This document shows, one piece after another, positions 25,506-36,019 of a stretch of 64,000 bases of DNA. Source of the DNA: an uncultured Microbacterium sp. (GTDB lineage Bacteria; Actinomycetota; Actinomycetes; Actinomycetales; Microbacteriaceae); NCBI RefSeq assembly GCF_900078385.1, contig NZ_FLQR01000007.1, positions 62,001 to 126,000 of the forward strand, in the 5' to 3' direction. The notes under the pieces are model-generated. The model saw only the letters and a list, made by a program, of their open reading frames with translations, made no database searches and was not told the DNA's origin. The position numbers and the translations under genes were made by a program. Position 1 is the stretch's first letter. Each line of letters begins with the position of its first letter.

Positions 25506-26627
25506 ATGACCACGAGCGTCCTGTCCATCGGAACCGCGGTCCCCTCGACGCGGCTGGCGCAGGGGCAGGTGCGCGACCTCTTCGCCGCGCAGCCGGGCAT
25601 CGACCGGCGCGCGCAGCGGCTCATCCACGCCGCCTTCGACGCCGCGGCGATCGAGCACCGGCATACCGTCCTGGCCGGGTTGTCGGGGCAGGAGTCCGAC
25701 GACGAGAAGGCGCTGGCCGTCGTGGATGCGGCGGGCACGCTGCTGCGCCCGACCACCGGGGACCGCAACGCGGAGTTCATCCGGCGGGCGCCCGCGCTCT
25801 TCGCGGAGGCCGCGCGGTCGGCCCTGACGGCCGCCGCCGTCGCCCCGGGTCAGGTCACCCACGTCGTGACCGTCTCGTGCACGGGTCTCGTCGCGCCCGG
25901 CCCCGACTACCGGCTCGTCCGCGACCTGGGCCTCCCGACGACCGTGGAGCGGTATCACCTCGGGTTCGTGGGCTGCGCCGCGGGCCTGCCCGCACTGCGC
26001 ACGGCCGCGCGCATCTGCGCCGCGCAGCCGGAGGCCGTCGTCCTCGTGGTCTGCGCGGAGCTCTGCACGCTGCACTTCCGCTCGTCCGAGGACCCGCAGC
26101 AGATCGTCGCCTCCTCCGTCTTCGCCGACGGGGCCGCGGCGGCCGTCGTGACGGCCGACACCGCGCTCCGCCGTGAGCACTGGCTCGAGCTGGAGCGGTT
26201 CGGCACGGCGCTGACCGATGAGGGGGAGAGCGACATGGTCTGGACCGTCGGCGACGCGGGCTTCGAGATGGTCCTCTCCGCCGAGGTCCCCCGGATCGTG
26301 GGCCGCGAGATCCGCGGCGCCGTCGACCGGTTCCTCGGCGACGAGGCCGTCGACGCGTGGGCGGTGCATCCGGGCGGGCGCAGCGTGCTGGACCGCGTGG
26401 AAGCCGGCCTCGAACTCGGCCCTGACGCGCTCGCCGCCTCCCGCGGCGTCCTCCGCGACTACGGGAACATGTCCAGCGCGACGATCCTGTTCATCCTTCG
26501 CCGGTTCCTCGAGGGGTCGACGGGCGATGCCGCCCCGCCCGTCCAGCGCATCGCGGCCCTCGCCTTCGGACCCGGCCTCACCGTCGAGTCGGCCCTCCTC
26601 ACCCGGCGCACGGCGGAGCACGCGTGA
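25506..26627 (+). CDS. Type III polyketide synthase (chalcone/stilbene synthase-like; srsA-like)
   Basis: A 373-aa homodimeric ketosynthase that extends an acyl-CoA starter with malonyl-CoA and cyclises the chain. The catalytic triad is complete: Cys157 in LGFVGCAAG, His288 in WAVHPGG, and Asn321 in DYGNMSSA. The length is right for the family. It heads an operon with a methyltransferase and an FAD monooxygenase (GTGA and 8-nt overlaps), the gene order of srsABC in Streptomyces griseus, which makes alkylresorcinols and alkylquinones. The starter is probably a fatty acyl-CoA (inference). It starts at ATG 25506 with TAGGGT 5 nt upstream. Confidence 0.94.
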   Translation: MTTSVLSIGTAVPSTRLAQGQVRDLFAAQPGIDRRAQRLIHAAFDAAAIEHRHTVLAGLSGQESDDEKALAVVDAAGTLLRPTTGDRNAEFIRRAPALFAEAARSALTAAAVAPGQVTHVVTVSCTGLVAPGPDYRLVRDLGLPTTVERYHLGFVGCAAGLPALRTAARICAAQPEAVVLVVCAELCTLHFRSSEDPQQIVASSVFADGAAAAVVTADTALRREHWLELERFGTALTDEGESDMVWTVGDAGFEMVLSAEVPRIVGREIRGAVDRFLGDEAVDAWAVHPGGRSVLDRVEAGLELGPDALAASRGVLRDYGNMSSATILFILRRFLEGSTGDAAPPVQRIAALAFGPGLTVESALLTRRTAEHA

Positions 26628-27322
26628 GCCTCGCCACGCGGGATGAGACGCTCCGCGAGCTCATGGACGACCCGGACTGCGACCCGGCGCGTCTGGCCGC
26701 GACGCTGCACCGGTTCGCCGTCGTGAACCGCCTCGTCTCCGGCTGGGGCGGCGTGTACCGCTCGGTGCTCCGGCCCCACCTCGCCGGGCTCGGCCGACCG
26801 GCACGCGTGCTCGATCTCGGCTGCGGCGGCGGCGACCTCGTCGCGCGTCTCGCGGGCCTGGCCCGGGCCGACGGTCTGGCCGTCGAGTGGACCGGCGTCG
26901 ACCCCGACCCGCGGGCGCACGACGTCGCGGGACGGTGGGCGGCGCCCGGCATCCGGTTCCGGGCGGTGGATGCCGCGACCCTCGTCGCGGAGGGCGAGCG
27001 GTTCGACGCGGTCGTCTCCAACCACGTCCTGCATCATCTCGGCACCGGGCTCGCGGCGTTCGCGGCGGAGTCCCGCGCGCTGTCAACGGGTCCGGTCCTG
27101 CACTCCGACATCGAGCGCGGCCGGCTCGCGTACGCGCTGTACACCGTCGGGATCACGCCGTACGCGCGGGGCACGTTCCTCCGCACCGACGGGCTGCGCT
27201 CGATCCGGCGCAGCTTCCGCACCGACGAGCTCGCTGCGGCGATCGCGGATGCACCGAGCCCGTGGCGGATCGAGCGTCCGGCGCCCTTCCGCCTGCTGGC
27301 GCGGAGCGTGGGCGATGCCTGA
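26624..27322 (+). CDS. Class I SAM-dependent methyltransferase
   Basis: A 232-aa methyltransferase. Motif I VLDLGCGGGDLVARLA lies at about 60-75, an acidic residue ends beta 2 (TGVDPDPRAHD), and FDAVVSNHVLHHLG is motif IV. It overlaps the polyketide synthase stop (GTGA) and the next start (8 nt). It should methylate the polyketide product or a phenol derived from it. Unlike SrsB, which is a membrane methyltransferase of the isoprenylcysteine type, this one is a soluble class I enzyme, so the srs parallel is one of role, not of homology. Confidence 0.9.
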   Translation: MSLATRDETLRELMDDPDCDPARLAATLHRFAVVNRLVSGWGGVYRSVLRPHLAGLGRPARVLDLGCGGGDLVARLAGLARADGLAVEWTGVDPDPRAHDVAGRWAAPGIRFRAVDAATLVAEGERFDAVVSNHVLHHLGTGLAAFAAESRALSTGPVLHSDIERGRLAYALYTVGITPYARGTFLRTDGLRSIRRSFRTDELAAAIADAPSPWRIERPAPFRLLARSVGDA

Positions 27323-28445
27323 CGTCGTCGTGGTCGGCGCCGGGCCCGTCGGGACGCTGCTGGCGGCCGAGCTCACCCGCCGCGGCGTCGACGTGGCGCT
27401 GCTCGAGCGCCGTACCGAGCGGGGCCCGGGATCGCGCGCCATCGGCCTGCACGCGCCCGTGCTCGCGGCATTGGAGGACGGCGGCGCGACCGACCGCATC
27501 CTGGAACGGGCCGTGCGCGTCCGCCGCGGCGAGGCGCGCAGCGACGGGCGGCTGCTGGGCGTCGTACGGTTCGATCGGCTGAGCGCGCGGCATCCCTTCG
27601 TCGCCACCCTCCCCCAGGCCGAGACCGAGGCGGCGCTGGCCGTCGGCGCCCCAGAGCCGCAGCGCGGCGTCGCCGTGAACGGCATCCGCACGGAGGCCGC
27701 CCTCGTCCGCGTGACGGCCGCGGGTGGGAGCGAGCTGTCGGCGCCCCTCGTCGTCGTCGCCGGCGGCGCGGGGGCGCGCGGGCTCGTGTATCGGCCGGGC
27801 GCGCTCCGGCAGACCGCGTACCCCGACCGGTACCTCATGACGGATGCGGACGTGCCGGGGCGGGCGGATGCGGAGGTCGCCGTCGTCCATCTGGCGCCGT
27901 CCGGCGTCCTCGAATCGTTCCCCCTCCCCGGTGGGCGCCGCCGGTTCGTCGCGTGGGATGGCGGCGGCGCCGATGACCCCGCCGCCCGACTCGCGCGACT
28001 GCGCGCCGCTCTGGCCGACCGCGGTGAGGCGGATGCCGTCGACGCGACCGGTTCGGCGACGGCGTTCGGCGTGCGGCGGATCGTCGCGCCGCGGCTCCGC
28101 CGCGGCCGGGTCGTCGTCATCGGCGACGCCGCGCACGAAGTCAGCCCCATCGGCGGGCAGGGGATGAACCTCGGACTGCTGGATGCCGCGACCCTCGCAC
28201 CGCTGCTGGCCCTGTGGCTGCGAACGGGACGGGAACCGGAGGCCGAACTCGCGGCCTGGGAGCGGGCGCGGGTGCGCTCGGCCGGATGGGCGGCACGCCT
28301 GGCCGCGCTCAACACGGGGCTCGGCCGGCCACGGGGAGCGGTGGGTCACGTCCTCCGCGAGGCGGCGCTGCGCGCCGCGCTCGGTGCGGCCGGTCCGCTC
28401 GCGGCCCGCGGGTACGCGATGGGGTTCGACGCCGCCGCGCGCTGA
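27315..28445 (+). CDS. FAD-dependent monooxygenase/oxidoreductase (srsC-like)
   Basis: A 376-aa flavoprotein. The FAD dinucleotide fold is at the start (VVVVGAGPVGTLLAAELTRR, about 4-23), and the second FAD motif VVVIGDAAHEVSPIGGQGMN lies at about 259-278. GD(A)AH with the following P-GGQG is typical of phenol/quinone hydroxylases. It would hydroxylate the aromatic polyketide toward a hydroquinone. It starts at ATG 27315, overlapping the methyltransferase by 8 nt. It is shorter in the middle part than many aromatic hydroxylases. The gene ends 19 nt from the convergent prenyltransferase. Confidence 0.9.
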   Translation: MPDVVVVGAGPVGTLLAAELTRRGVDVALLERRTERGPGSRAIGLHAPVLAALEDGGATDRILERAVRVRRGEARSDGRLLGVVRFDRLSARHPFVATLPQAETEAALAVGAPEPQRGVAVNGIRTEAALVRVTAAGGSELSAPLVVVAGGAGARGLVYRPGALRQTAYPDRYLMTDADVPGRADAEVAVVHLAPSGVLESFPLPGGRRRFVAWDGGGADDPAARLARLRAALADRGEADAVDATGSATAFGVRRIVAPRLRRGRVVVIGDAAHEVSPIGGQGMNLGLLDAATLAPLLALWLRTGREPEAELAAWERARVRSAGWAARLAALNTGLGRPRGAVGHVLREAALRAALGAAGPLAARGYAMGFDAAAR

Positions 28446-28464
28446 GCCGGCGTCCGGAGGCGGG

Positions 28465-29298
28465 TCAGCGCAGCGCGCCCGGCGCGGCCACGAGCAGGGC
28501 GGCCAGCAGCAGTGCCGCGGCCATGACGAGCCGGAAGACGGTGCGGTCGGGTCGCCGGACGACCACACGCACGACCGTCGCGGCGGCGAGGGCGACCACT
28601 CCGGCGAAGAGCACCCAGGACAGCGCGCCGATCGCGCCGGCGCCGGCTGCTCCGACCAGCACCGCGCCCGCACCGGCGGTGACGGCGCCCGCCGCGAGCA
28701 CGACCGCGCGGCGCGGACCGAGCCGGTGCGGCAGTCCGCGCACCCCGGTGCGGTCGTCGTCGTCCAGGTCAGGTAGGACGTTCGTGAGGTGCACGGCCGC
28801 GCCGAGAGCCGCGCCGGCGATCCACGCCCACGCCGGCGCGAGGTGCGGCGGAGCGGCGGACAGGGTCGCGAGGGACGGGAAGATCCCGAAGCTCACGAGG
28901 AACGGGACGATCGAGACCGGCGTGGACTTGAGTCCCGCGTTGTAGGACCAGGCGGCGGCCAGCGCGACGGCGTGCGCCGCCAGCATCCCCCACCCCAGCC
29001 CGGCGGACAGGACCACGGCGAGCGCGAGCGTGCCGACGGCCGCGATCCATGCCGTCCGCGCCGAGACCTCGCCTCGGACGAGCGGCTTGTCGGTGCGGCC
29101 GACCGCACGATCGCGATCACGGTCGATGACGTCGTTGGAGATCCCGACCGACAGCTGCCCGCTCAGCACGGCAGCCCCGAGCAGCACGACGCGCCAGGGG
29201 TCGACGCCGGCCGCGATCCCGAGCACCACAGCGAGCACCGTCACGACGACGGAGGGCCCGGGGTGCGTCGACCCCCACAGGGCGCGGAGCGTGGTCAC
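28465..29298 (-). CDS. UbiA family prenyltransferase
   Basis: A 277-aa membrane enzyme with about eight or nine helices. The first Asp-rich motif NDVIDRDRDRAVGRTDKP lies at about 55-72, and the second (DLDDDDRTG) at about 177-185. These bind the prenyl diphosphate through Mg2+. UbiA enzymes attach a prenyl chain to an aromatic acceptor or make related isoprenoids. It is convergent with the polyketide operon, which would supply an aromatic substrate, so a meroterpenoid or prenylated quinone is possible. Alternatively it serves an unrelated lipid pathway. GTG 29298 is the best start; there is no strong ribosome site. Confidence 0.88.
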   Translation of the reverse strand: MTTLRALWGSTHPGPSVVVTVLAVVLGIAAGVDPWRVVLLGAAVLSGQLSVGISNDVIDRDRDRAVGRTDKPLVRGEVSARTAWIAAVGTLALAVVLSAGLGWGMLAAHAVALAAAWSYNAGLKSTPVSIVPFLVSFGIFPSLATLSAAPPHLAPAWAWIAGAALGAAVHLTNVLPDLDDDDRTGVRGLPHRLGPRRAVVLAAGAVTAGAGAVLVGAAGAGAIGALSWVLFAGVVALAAATVVRVVVRRPDRTVFRLVMAAALLLAALLVAAPGALR

Positions 29299-29325
29299 TG
29301 CTCGATGCTCTCACGCCCGCCGGGC

Positions 29326-31530
<2,205 letters not shown>

Positions 31531-31550
31531 CGTTCCCCTCGCATCCCAAA

Positions 31551-31571
31551 CTTGAGCCTTACGGACTCAAG
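31551..31571. promoter_or_regulatory. HAIR box (HspR operator) of clpB
   Basis: CTTGAGC-N7-ACTCAAG, read on the plus strand, differs by one base from the HspR consensus CTTGAGT-N7-ACTCAAG and has the correct 7-nt spacer. It lies 20 nt upstream of the clpB start and 4 nt from the end of the histidine kinase gene. Confidence 0.9.
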
Positions 31572-31575
31572 TTTA

Positions 31576-33309
31576 TCACGCGAGGGTGTCGACCGGGGAG
31601 GTCCGCTCCCGCTGCGCCGGGAGGCGGATCTCGAACGTCGTGCCCTCGCCCACGGTGCTGGACGCCGACAGCAGGCCGCCGTGCGCCGTGACGATCGCCT
31701 TCGTGATGCTGAGGCCGAGGCCGACGCCCTGGATCGCCTGGCGCGTCGCCATCCTCGCCCGGAAGAAGCGCTGCGTCAGCTGCTCCAGCTCGTCGGCGGG
31801 AATGCCCATGCCGGTGTCGCGCACCTCGATGACGGCGTCATCGCCCTCGGTGCGGACGACGACCGTGACGGTGCCGCCGTCCGGGGTGAACTTGACCGCG
31901 TTCGAGAGGAGGTTGTCGACGGCCTGGCCCACGCGACGGAGATCGATGGACACCGAGACCGGCGCGTCCGGCAGTTCGGCGCGCACGGTGACGCCGGCGC
32001 GTGCCGCGACGGGCTCGATGGACTCGACGGACGCCGCCGCGACCGAGGTCAGATCGGCCTCGACCGGATCGATGGGGAGCTTCCCCGCCTCGACCTGAGC
32101 GATGAAGAGCAGGTCGCCGACGAGCAGGAGCAGCCGGTGCGCGTTGCGCTCGGCCACCTTCAGGAAGCGCTTCTGGTCGTCGGTGAGGTTCTCCTGCTCC
32201 TCCGCCACGAGTTCCAGGTAGCCGATGATCGAGCTCAGCGGGGTGCGCAGCTCGTGGGACACCGTGCCGACGAACTCGTCCTTCAGCCGCGAGATCTCCT
32301 GCGCGTGACGCGCATCGTGGATGACGAAGATGTAGCCGACCGCGTCGCCTGCGGCGTCGTGGCGCTGCGAGCAGGTGAGGAAGACGGGCAGCGGGTCGCC
32401 CGCGGCCGTCCGCAGCACCAGCTCCCCGTCGCCGCCCCCGGGCGCGGAGCCCGCGTCGACGGCGCGGGCGAACCGCGCCGGGGAGCCCTCGGCATCCTGC
32501 GGCCAGACTATGTCGCCGACATTCCGCGGTTCGGCGGCGCCGGACTGTTCGGCCATCGTCTCGGCGGGGTAGCCGAGCAGCGCCGTCGCGCCCGGACCCC
32601 AGGAGACGATCCGGCCGTCGGATTCGGTCACGACGACGCCCTCGTTGACGATCGCGTGCCACACGCTGTCCATGAAGGCCTCGCTCGCGCGGAGCTCCTC
32701 GGCCGTCCGGGACAGCTCCGCCGTGGCCGCCGCCGCCTCGTCCAGCAGTCGCGCGCGCTCGCGGGAGACCTCGTCGAGCTCGGTCAGGCGGGCGCGTGCG
32801 CGCCGCGCCACGTCGTGCACGATGATCGCGACACCCGTGAACACGACCCCGCCGAAGGCGACGCGCACCAGCTGGCCGTTGGCCCAGTCCTCCGTGCCGC
32901 AGAGGAACGGCATCATGAGCGTCACCACGATCGCGGCCGCGGCGATGACGACGACGCGCAGCCCCTTCTCGATCGCGATCCAGATGAGCGGGAGCACGAC
33001 GATGGCGCCGAACATCGACGACGAGCCACCGGTGCCGACGCGGAAGAGCGCCAGCCCCGCGAGGGATGCCAGGGGCACGGCGACGACCCAGCCGGCGTCG
33101 ATCGTCGGCCACGGCAGCGCGGTGGCGATGAGCTGGACGGCGACGACGATGCCGACCCCGCTCCACATCCAGCCCGGGTACGCGATGAGCTCGCCACCGC
33201 TCAGGGCGACCGCGAGCAGTGCGAACGCGACGGCGATCACGACCGACAGATGACGGAACGCGGGCGACTCGCCGCGCGTCACGGTGAAGAGCGTCTGGGA
33301 TTCGCTCAC
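31576..33309 (-). CDS. Membrane PAS-domain sensor histidine kinase
   Basis: A 577-aa kinase. About six membrane helices fill residues 17-165, a coiled linker follows (RARARLTELDEVSRERARLL), then a PAS domain (about 205-320) and the HisKA dimerisation helix with the phospho-His in VGTVSHELRTPLSSIIGYLE (about 345). The ATPase domain has NLLSNAVKFTPDGG, DTGMGIP and QGVGLGLSITKAIV. It starts with GTG overlapping the lone receiver's stop, so the two form a pair. It is the last gene of the polysaccharide-type operon, and clpB starts just after it. The stimulus is unknown. Confidence 0.93.
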   Translation of the reverse strand: MSESQTLFTVTRGESPAFRHLSVVIAVAFALLAVALSGGELIAYPGWMWSGVGIVVAVQLIATALPWPTIDAGWVVAVPLASLAGLALFRVGTGGSSSMFGAIVVLPLIWIAIEKGLRVVVIAAAAIVVTLMMPFLCGTEDWANGQLVRVAFGGVVFTGVAIIVHDVARRARARLTELDEVSRERARLLDEAAAATAELSRTAEELRASEAFMDSVWHAIVNEGVVVTESDGRIVSWGPGATALLGYPAETMAEQSGAAEPRNVGDIVWPQDAEGSPARFARAVDAGSAPGGGDGELVLRTAAGDPLPVFLTCSQRHDAAGDAVGYIFVIHDARHAQEISRLKDEFVGTVSHELRTPLSSIIGYLELVAEEQENLTDDQKRFLKVAERNAHRLLLLVGDLLFIAQVEAGKLPIDPVEADLTSVAAASVESIEPVAARAGVTVRAELPDAPVSVSIDLRRVGQAVDNLLSNAVKFTPDGGTVTVVVRTEGDDAVIEVRDTGMGIPADELEQLTQRFFRARMATRQAIQGVGLGLSITKAIVTAHGGLLSASSTVGEGTTFEIRLPAQRERTSPVDTLA

Positions 33310-33665
33310 GACGCCGGGCGGAATCCGTCGACGAGCGCCTGCACCTGAGCGATCGTGAAGGGCTTCGGCAGACGGGCATCCGCCTCGGGGAACTCTGCGA
33401 CGTCCAGCACCGACGTGACGATGATCTTCGCGCTCGGCGCGAGCTCACGGGTGGCGTCGATCGCGGTCCAGCCGTTGTCGTCCCCGCCGAGGAGGAGATC
33501 GATCACGGCGATGTCCGGCGTCGCGGCCCGCAGCAGCTCCTGCGCCTCCTCCGTGCCCGCGGCGACCTGCACGACGCAGCCCGCCCGCGTGAACAGGTGC
33601 GCGAGCAGGTCGCGCTGATCCTCGACGTCATCGATGACGAGGACGCGCCACGGCAGCCCCGTCAT
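33306..33665 (-). CDS. Stand-alone response regulator receiver protein
   Basis: A 119-aa single receiver without an output domain. The acidic pair is Asp12-Asp13 (VLVIDDVED), the phospho-acceptor Asp56 lies in IAVIDLLLG, Thr in IIVTSV and Lys in RLPKPF. It starts by ATGA overlap with the 46-aa peptide gene and overlaps the kinase by GTGA. A receiver without output next to a hybrid receiver-deacetylase in the same operon suggests that it works as a phosphate sink or relays phosphate within the system (inference). Confidence 0.92.
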   Translation of the reverse strand: MTGLPWRVLVIDDVEDQRDLLAHLFTRAGCVVQVAAGTEEAQELLRAATPDIAVIDLLLGGDDNGWTAIDATRELAPSAKIIVTSVLDVAEFPEADARLPKPFTIAQVQALVDGFRPAS

Positions 33666-33802
33666 CCGACGATCACCAGCCGGATCAGCACGAAGCCGGT
33701 CACGACCAGCAGCGCGACGACGGCCTGCACGACCACTCTCCGCTCCGTGCGCCGATCGCGCTCGATCTCCTCCAGCGCAGCGCGCGTCCCCAGCTCGCTC
33801 AT
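33662..33802 (-). CDS. Single-pass membrane peptide, 46 aa
   Basis: Starts in an ATGA overlap with the glycosyltransferase stop and ends in an ATGA overlap with the receiver start, so it is translated in line with both. The N-terminal 22 residues are charged and helical (MSELGTRAALEEIERDRRTERR) around a basic patch, followed by one transmembrane helix (VVVQAVVALLVVTGFVLIRL). No family is recognised. It may be a small accessory subunit of the membrane glycosyltransferase, analogous in position to PgaD (inference). Confidence 0.72.
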   Translation of the reverse strand: MSELGTRAALEEIERDRRTERRVVVQAVVALLVVTGFVLIRLVIVG

Positions 33803-35298
33803 CCCATCACCCGACCCGTCTTCTCCGTCTTGTCCCAGACCATGGCGGCTCCCCGCGCCTCCTTGACATACGCATCGAACGTTACCGCGCAGAGGATCGG
33901 CCCGTAGCCGACGAGGTAGACGTACAGGGCGACGATCCACTGCGGCACGCGGGCGTCGTCGAGGCGCTTCGCGCCCCACGCGCCCACCATGCACAACGAT
34001 ATCCAGGCGTAGATCGCGAGATACCACGCGAAGATGCCGCCCTCGCTCATCCGGAGGCCGAACAGTGCCGGCACCAGTTCCGTGAACAGGCCGGGGAAGA
34101 ACGCCGACAGCATGACGACGATCGAGACGAGGCCCGGGAAGACGAGCACCTCGCGCCACGCGGCGCGGGCCATCCCGGGGTCGAGCTGGACGGCGAGCGT
34201 GATCGTGTAGATGTAGGCGCAGCCGATGACGATCCACATCGATCGGAAGATCACTCCGGAGATCGGCGACTGCATCAGGTACAGGCCGATGAGGCCGATC
34301 GAGGCCAGGATCATGAAGACGGGCAGCAGGAACACGCCGAACCATGTGAGGCCGAAGGAGATCGACCCGAGCCGGTGACCGCGCGCCGGCCGGAACCACA
34401 GCTTCCGGAAGCGCGCCGTCAGCTGCACGTTGCCGCGCGCCCAGCGCAGCCGCTGCTTCCACAGGGCGCCGACGCGGTGCGGCTCCTCCGCCAGGACGAC
34501 GGCGTACGGCTCGAACACGACGCGTCGGCCGGCGAGCTGCGTCTCGAAGGTCGTGACGGTGTCCTCGGCGAGCGAGCTCGTGTCGATCGCGCCGCCGAGC
34601 TGCTCGATGTTGTGGCGCGTGTGCAGCTGCGCGCCGCCGGCGAGGCAGGCCATCGCACCGAGGACGTTCTGCGCGCGGCGGCTGCCGAGCTGGGAGAGGA
34701 CGTATTCGAAGCCGATGAACCGATTGAGGAAGTTCTTCTCCGCACTCCCCTCCCGGATGTAGGCGGTGACGGCGCCGACCTTCGGATCGGCGAAGTGGCG
34801 CGTCATCTTGCGCAGCGAGTCGGGGAGGTAGATGACGTCGGCGTCCATGATGAGCATCGCCTCCATCCAGTCCTCCGACAGGACGTGGCGGATGCCGTGG
34901 TTCAGAGTGTGCGCCTTCCCCTCGCCGCCGCGCTCGCGCCGCAGATGGAAGACGGATCCCGGGTACTGCCGCTCCTTCGCGCGCACGACGTCGGGCGTGT
35001 CGTCGGTCGACGCGTCGTCCACGACGTAGATGCGGAGATGCCCGTCCGGGTACTCGAGGGCCATGAGCCGGTCGATGGAGGCGCCGATGACGGCTCCCTC
35101 GTTCCAGGCGGGGACGATGACGGCGACGCGCGGAGTGGTCGGCGCGGCGCGGCGGTAGTGGTTGACGAACCCGTGCACCGGGACCAGGAGGAACTGGAAG
35201 CCCATGATGACGGCGGGCACGGCTCCCGCGAGCGCGAAGATCGTGAGGACGACGGCGAGCACGCTCTCGCCGGCGTCGAGCCAGCCCTGTCCGGTCAT
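33799..35298 (-). CDS. Processive GT2 family glycosyltransferase (poly-GlcNAc/cellulose/hyaluronan synthase-like)
   Basis: A 499-aa membrane enzyme. One or two N-terminal helices (about 12-45) precede the GT2 catalytic domain with VIVPAWNEG, VVDDASTDDT, IMDADVIYLP, the base motif SLAEDTVTTF and the processive QRLRWARGN (about 281-289). Four or five helices follow (about 310-485). This D-DxD-(E)D-QxxRW set marks enzymes that polymerise and export a polysaccharide, similar to PgaC or NodC. It is coupled to the PHP gene upstream (ATGA) and the 46-aa peptide downstream (ATGA). The sugar is not determined; co-location with a PIG-L deacetylase favours an N-acetylhexosamine polymer. Confidence 0.92.
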   Translation of the reverse strand: MTGQGWLDAGESVLAVVLTIFALAGAVPAVIMGFQFLLVPVHGFVNHYRRAAPTTPRVAVIVPAWNEGAVIGASIDRLMALEYPDGHLRIYVVDDASTDDTPDVVRAKERQYPGSVFHLRRERGGEGKAHTLNHGIRHVLSEDWMEAMLIMDADVIYLPDSLRKMTRHFADPKVGAVTAYIREGSAEKNFLNRFIGFEYVLSQLGSRRAQNVLGAMACLAGGAQLHTRHNIEQLGGAIDTSSLAEDTVTTFETQLAGRRVVFEPYAVVLAEEPHRVGALWKQRLRWARGNVQLTARFRKLWFRPARGHRLGSISFGLTWFGVFLLPVFMILASIGLIGLYLMQSPISGVIFRSMWIVIGCAYIYTITLAVQLDPGMARAAWREVLVFPGLVSIVVMLSAFFPGLFTELVPALFGLRMSEGGIFAWYLAIYAWISLCMVGAWGAKRLDDARVPQWIVALYVYLVGYGPILCAVTFDAYVKEARGAAMVWDKTEKTGRVMG

Positions 35299-36017
35299 GG
35301 CGTCGCGGCGTGCAGGATGCCGACCACCCGGTCGTAGCGACCGACGTCTTCGGCGCGGTGGCTGTCGGTGGAGGCGACGAGCTCGGCCCCCGCGGCCCGC
35401 GCGGCGCGCACGGCGCGCGGCGAGGGGCAGGCCCACTTCTCGTTGACCTCGACGCGGGTGCCCGTGCGGGCGGCGCCCTCCGCCCAGGCGCGCAGGAGGT
35501 CGCCCGGGATGTCGTCCTCGCTGAGCCCGATCTTCGGGAGGATCGAGAACGGATGCGCGAGCTGCGCACCGCCGCCCGCGCTCTCCATGGCGGCGACCGT
35601 GGCGTGGACGAGCATCGCGACGGCCTCGGCCGAGGAGAGCTCGCCGGCGGCCAGCGCGGCGATCGCGCGCGTGGGACTCCATGGGCCGTCGGGGCCCGGG
35701 AACTGGTGGTCGGCGATCACGATGCCGTCGACGCCGCCGGGCCCGACGACGAGGTCGGCGGGGACGTCGAGGGTGCCGGCGGCATCCAGGATCTTCGCCT
35801 CCACCCCCGTGCGGACGGTCAGTCCGTCGGGGACGGCGAGACCGCGGACGGCGGCGAGGAAGTCCGGAACCCACGTCGTGTCGGCCCGCACGTGGTCGAT
35901 GAGGCGGATGGCGCGCAGCCCGCGCGCGTGCGCGGCGGCGATGTTCTCCTCGAGCGTGCTGACGGCGTCGTCGGAGAACGTCGAGTGGACGTGCCAGTCA
36001 CCGGTGAGCTCGGTCAT
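35295..36017 (-). CDS. PHP domain metallohydrolase
   Basis: A 240-aa PHP (polymerase and histidinol phosphatase) protein. The metal motifs HVHSTFSDDA (about 9-18), LIDHVR (about 39), ADHQF, AHPFSI and STDSHRAEDVGRY at the end are all present. Such proteins hydrolyse phosphate esters (histidinol-phosphate, nucleotides or sugar phosphates). In some exopolysaccharide operons a PHP phosphatase (CpsB/YwqE type) dephosphorylates tyrosine kinases, but no such kinase is seen here. The start is ATG 36017, 2 nt after the ATP-grasp stop, and the stop overlaps the glycosyltransferase start (ATGA). Confidence 0.88.
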   Translation of the reverse strand: MTELTGDWHVHSTFSDDAVSTLEENIAAAHARGLRAIRLIDHVRADTTWVPDFLAAVRGLAVPDGLTVRTGVEAKILDAAGTLDVPADLVVGPGGVDGIVIADHQFPGPDGPWSPTRAIAALAAGELSSAEAVAMLVHATVAAMESAGGGAQLAHPFSILPKIGLSEDDIPGDLLRAWAEGAARTGTRVEVNEKWACPSPRAVRAARAAGAELVASTDSHRAEDVGRYDRVVGILHAATP

Positions 36018-36019
36018 GC

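Noticed and set aside
27315..27322. Frameshift between methyltransferase and FAD monooxygenase
   Set aside because: The 8-nt overlap is an ordinary coupled junction: both proteins are complete, with intact N- and C-terminal motifs.
31576..33309. clpB as eighth gene of the polysaccharide operon
   Set aside because: A near-perfect HAIR box lies in the 45-bp gap, so clpB has its own heat-shock promoter, although read-through is possible.
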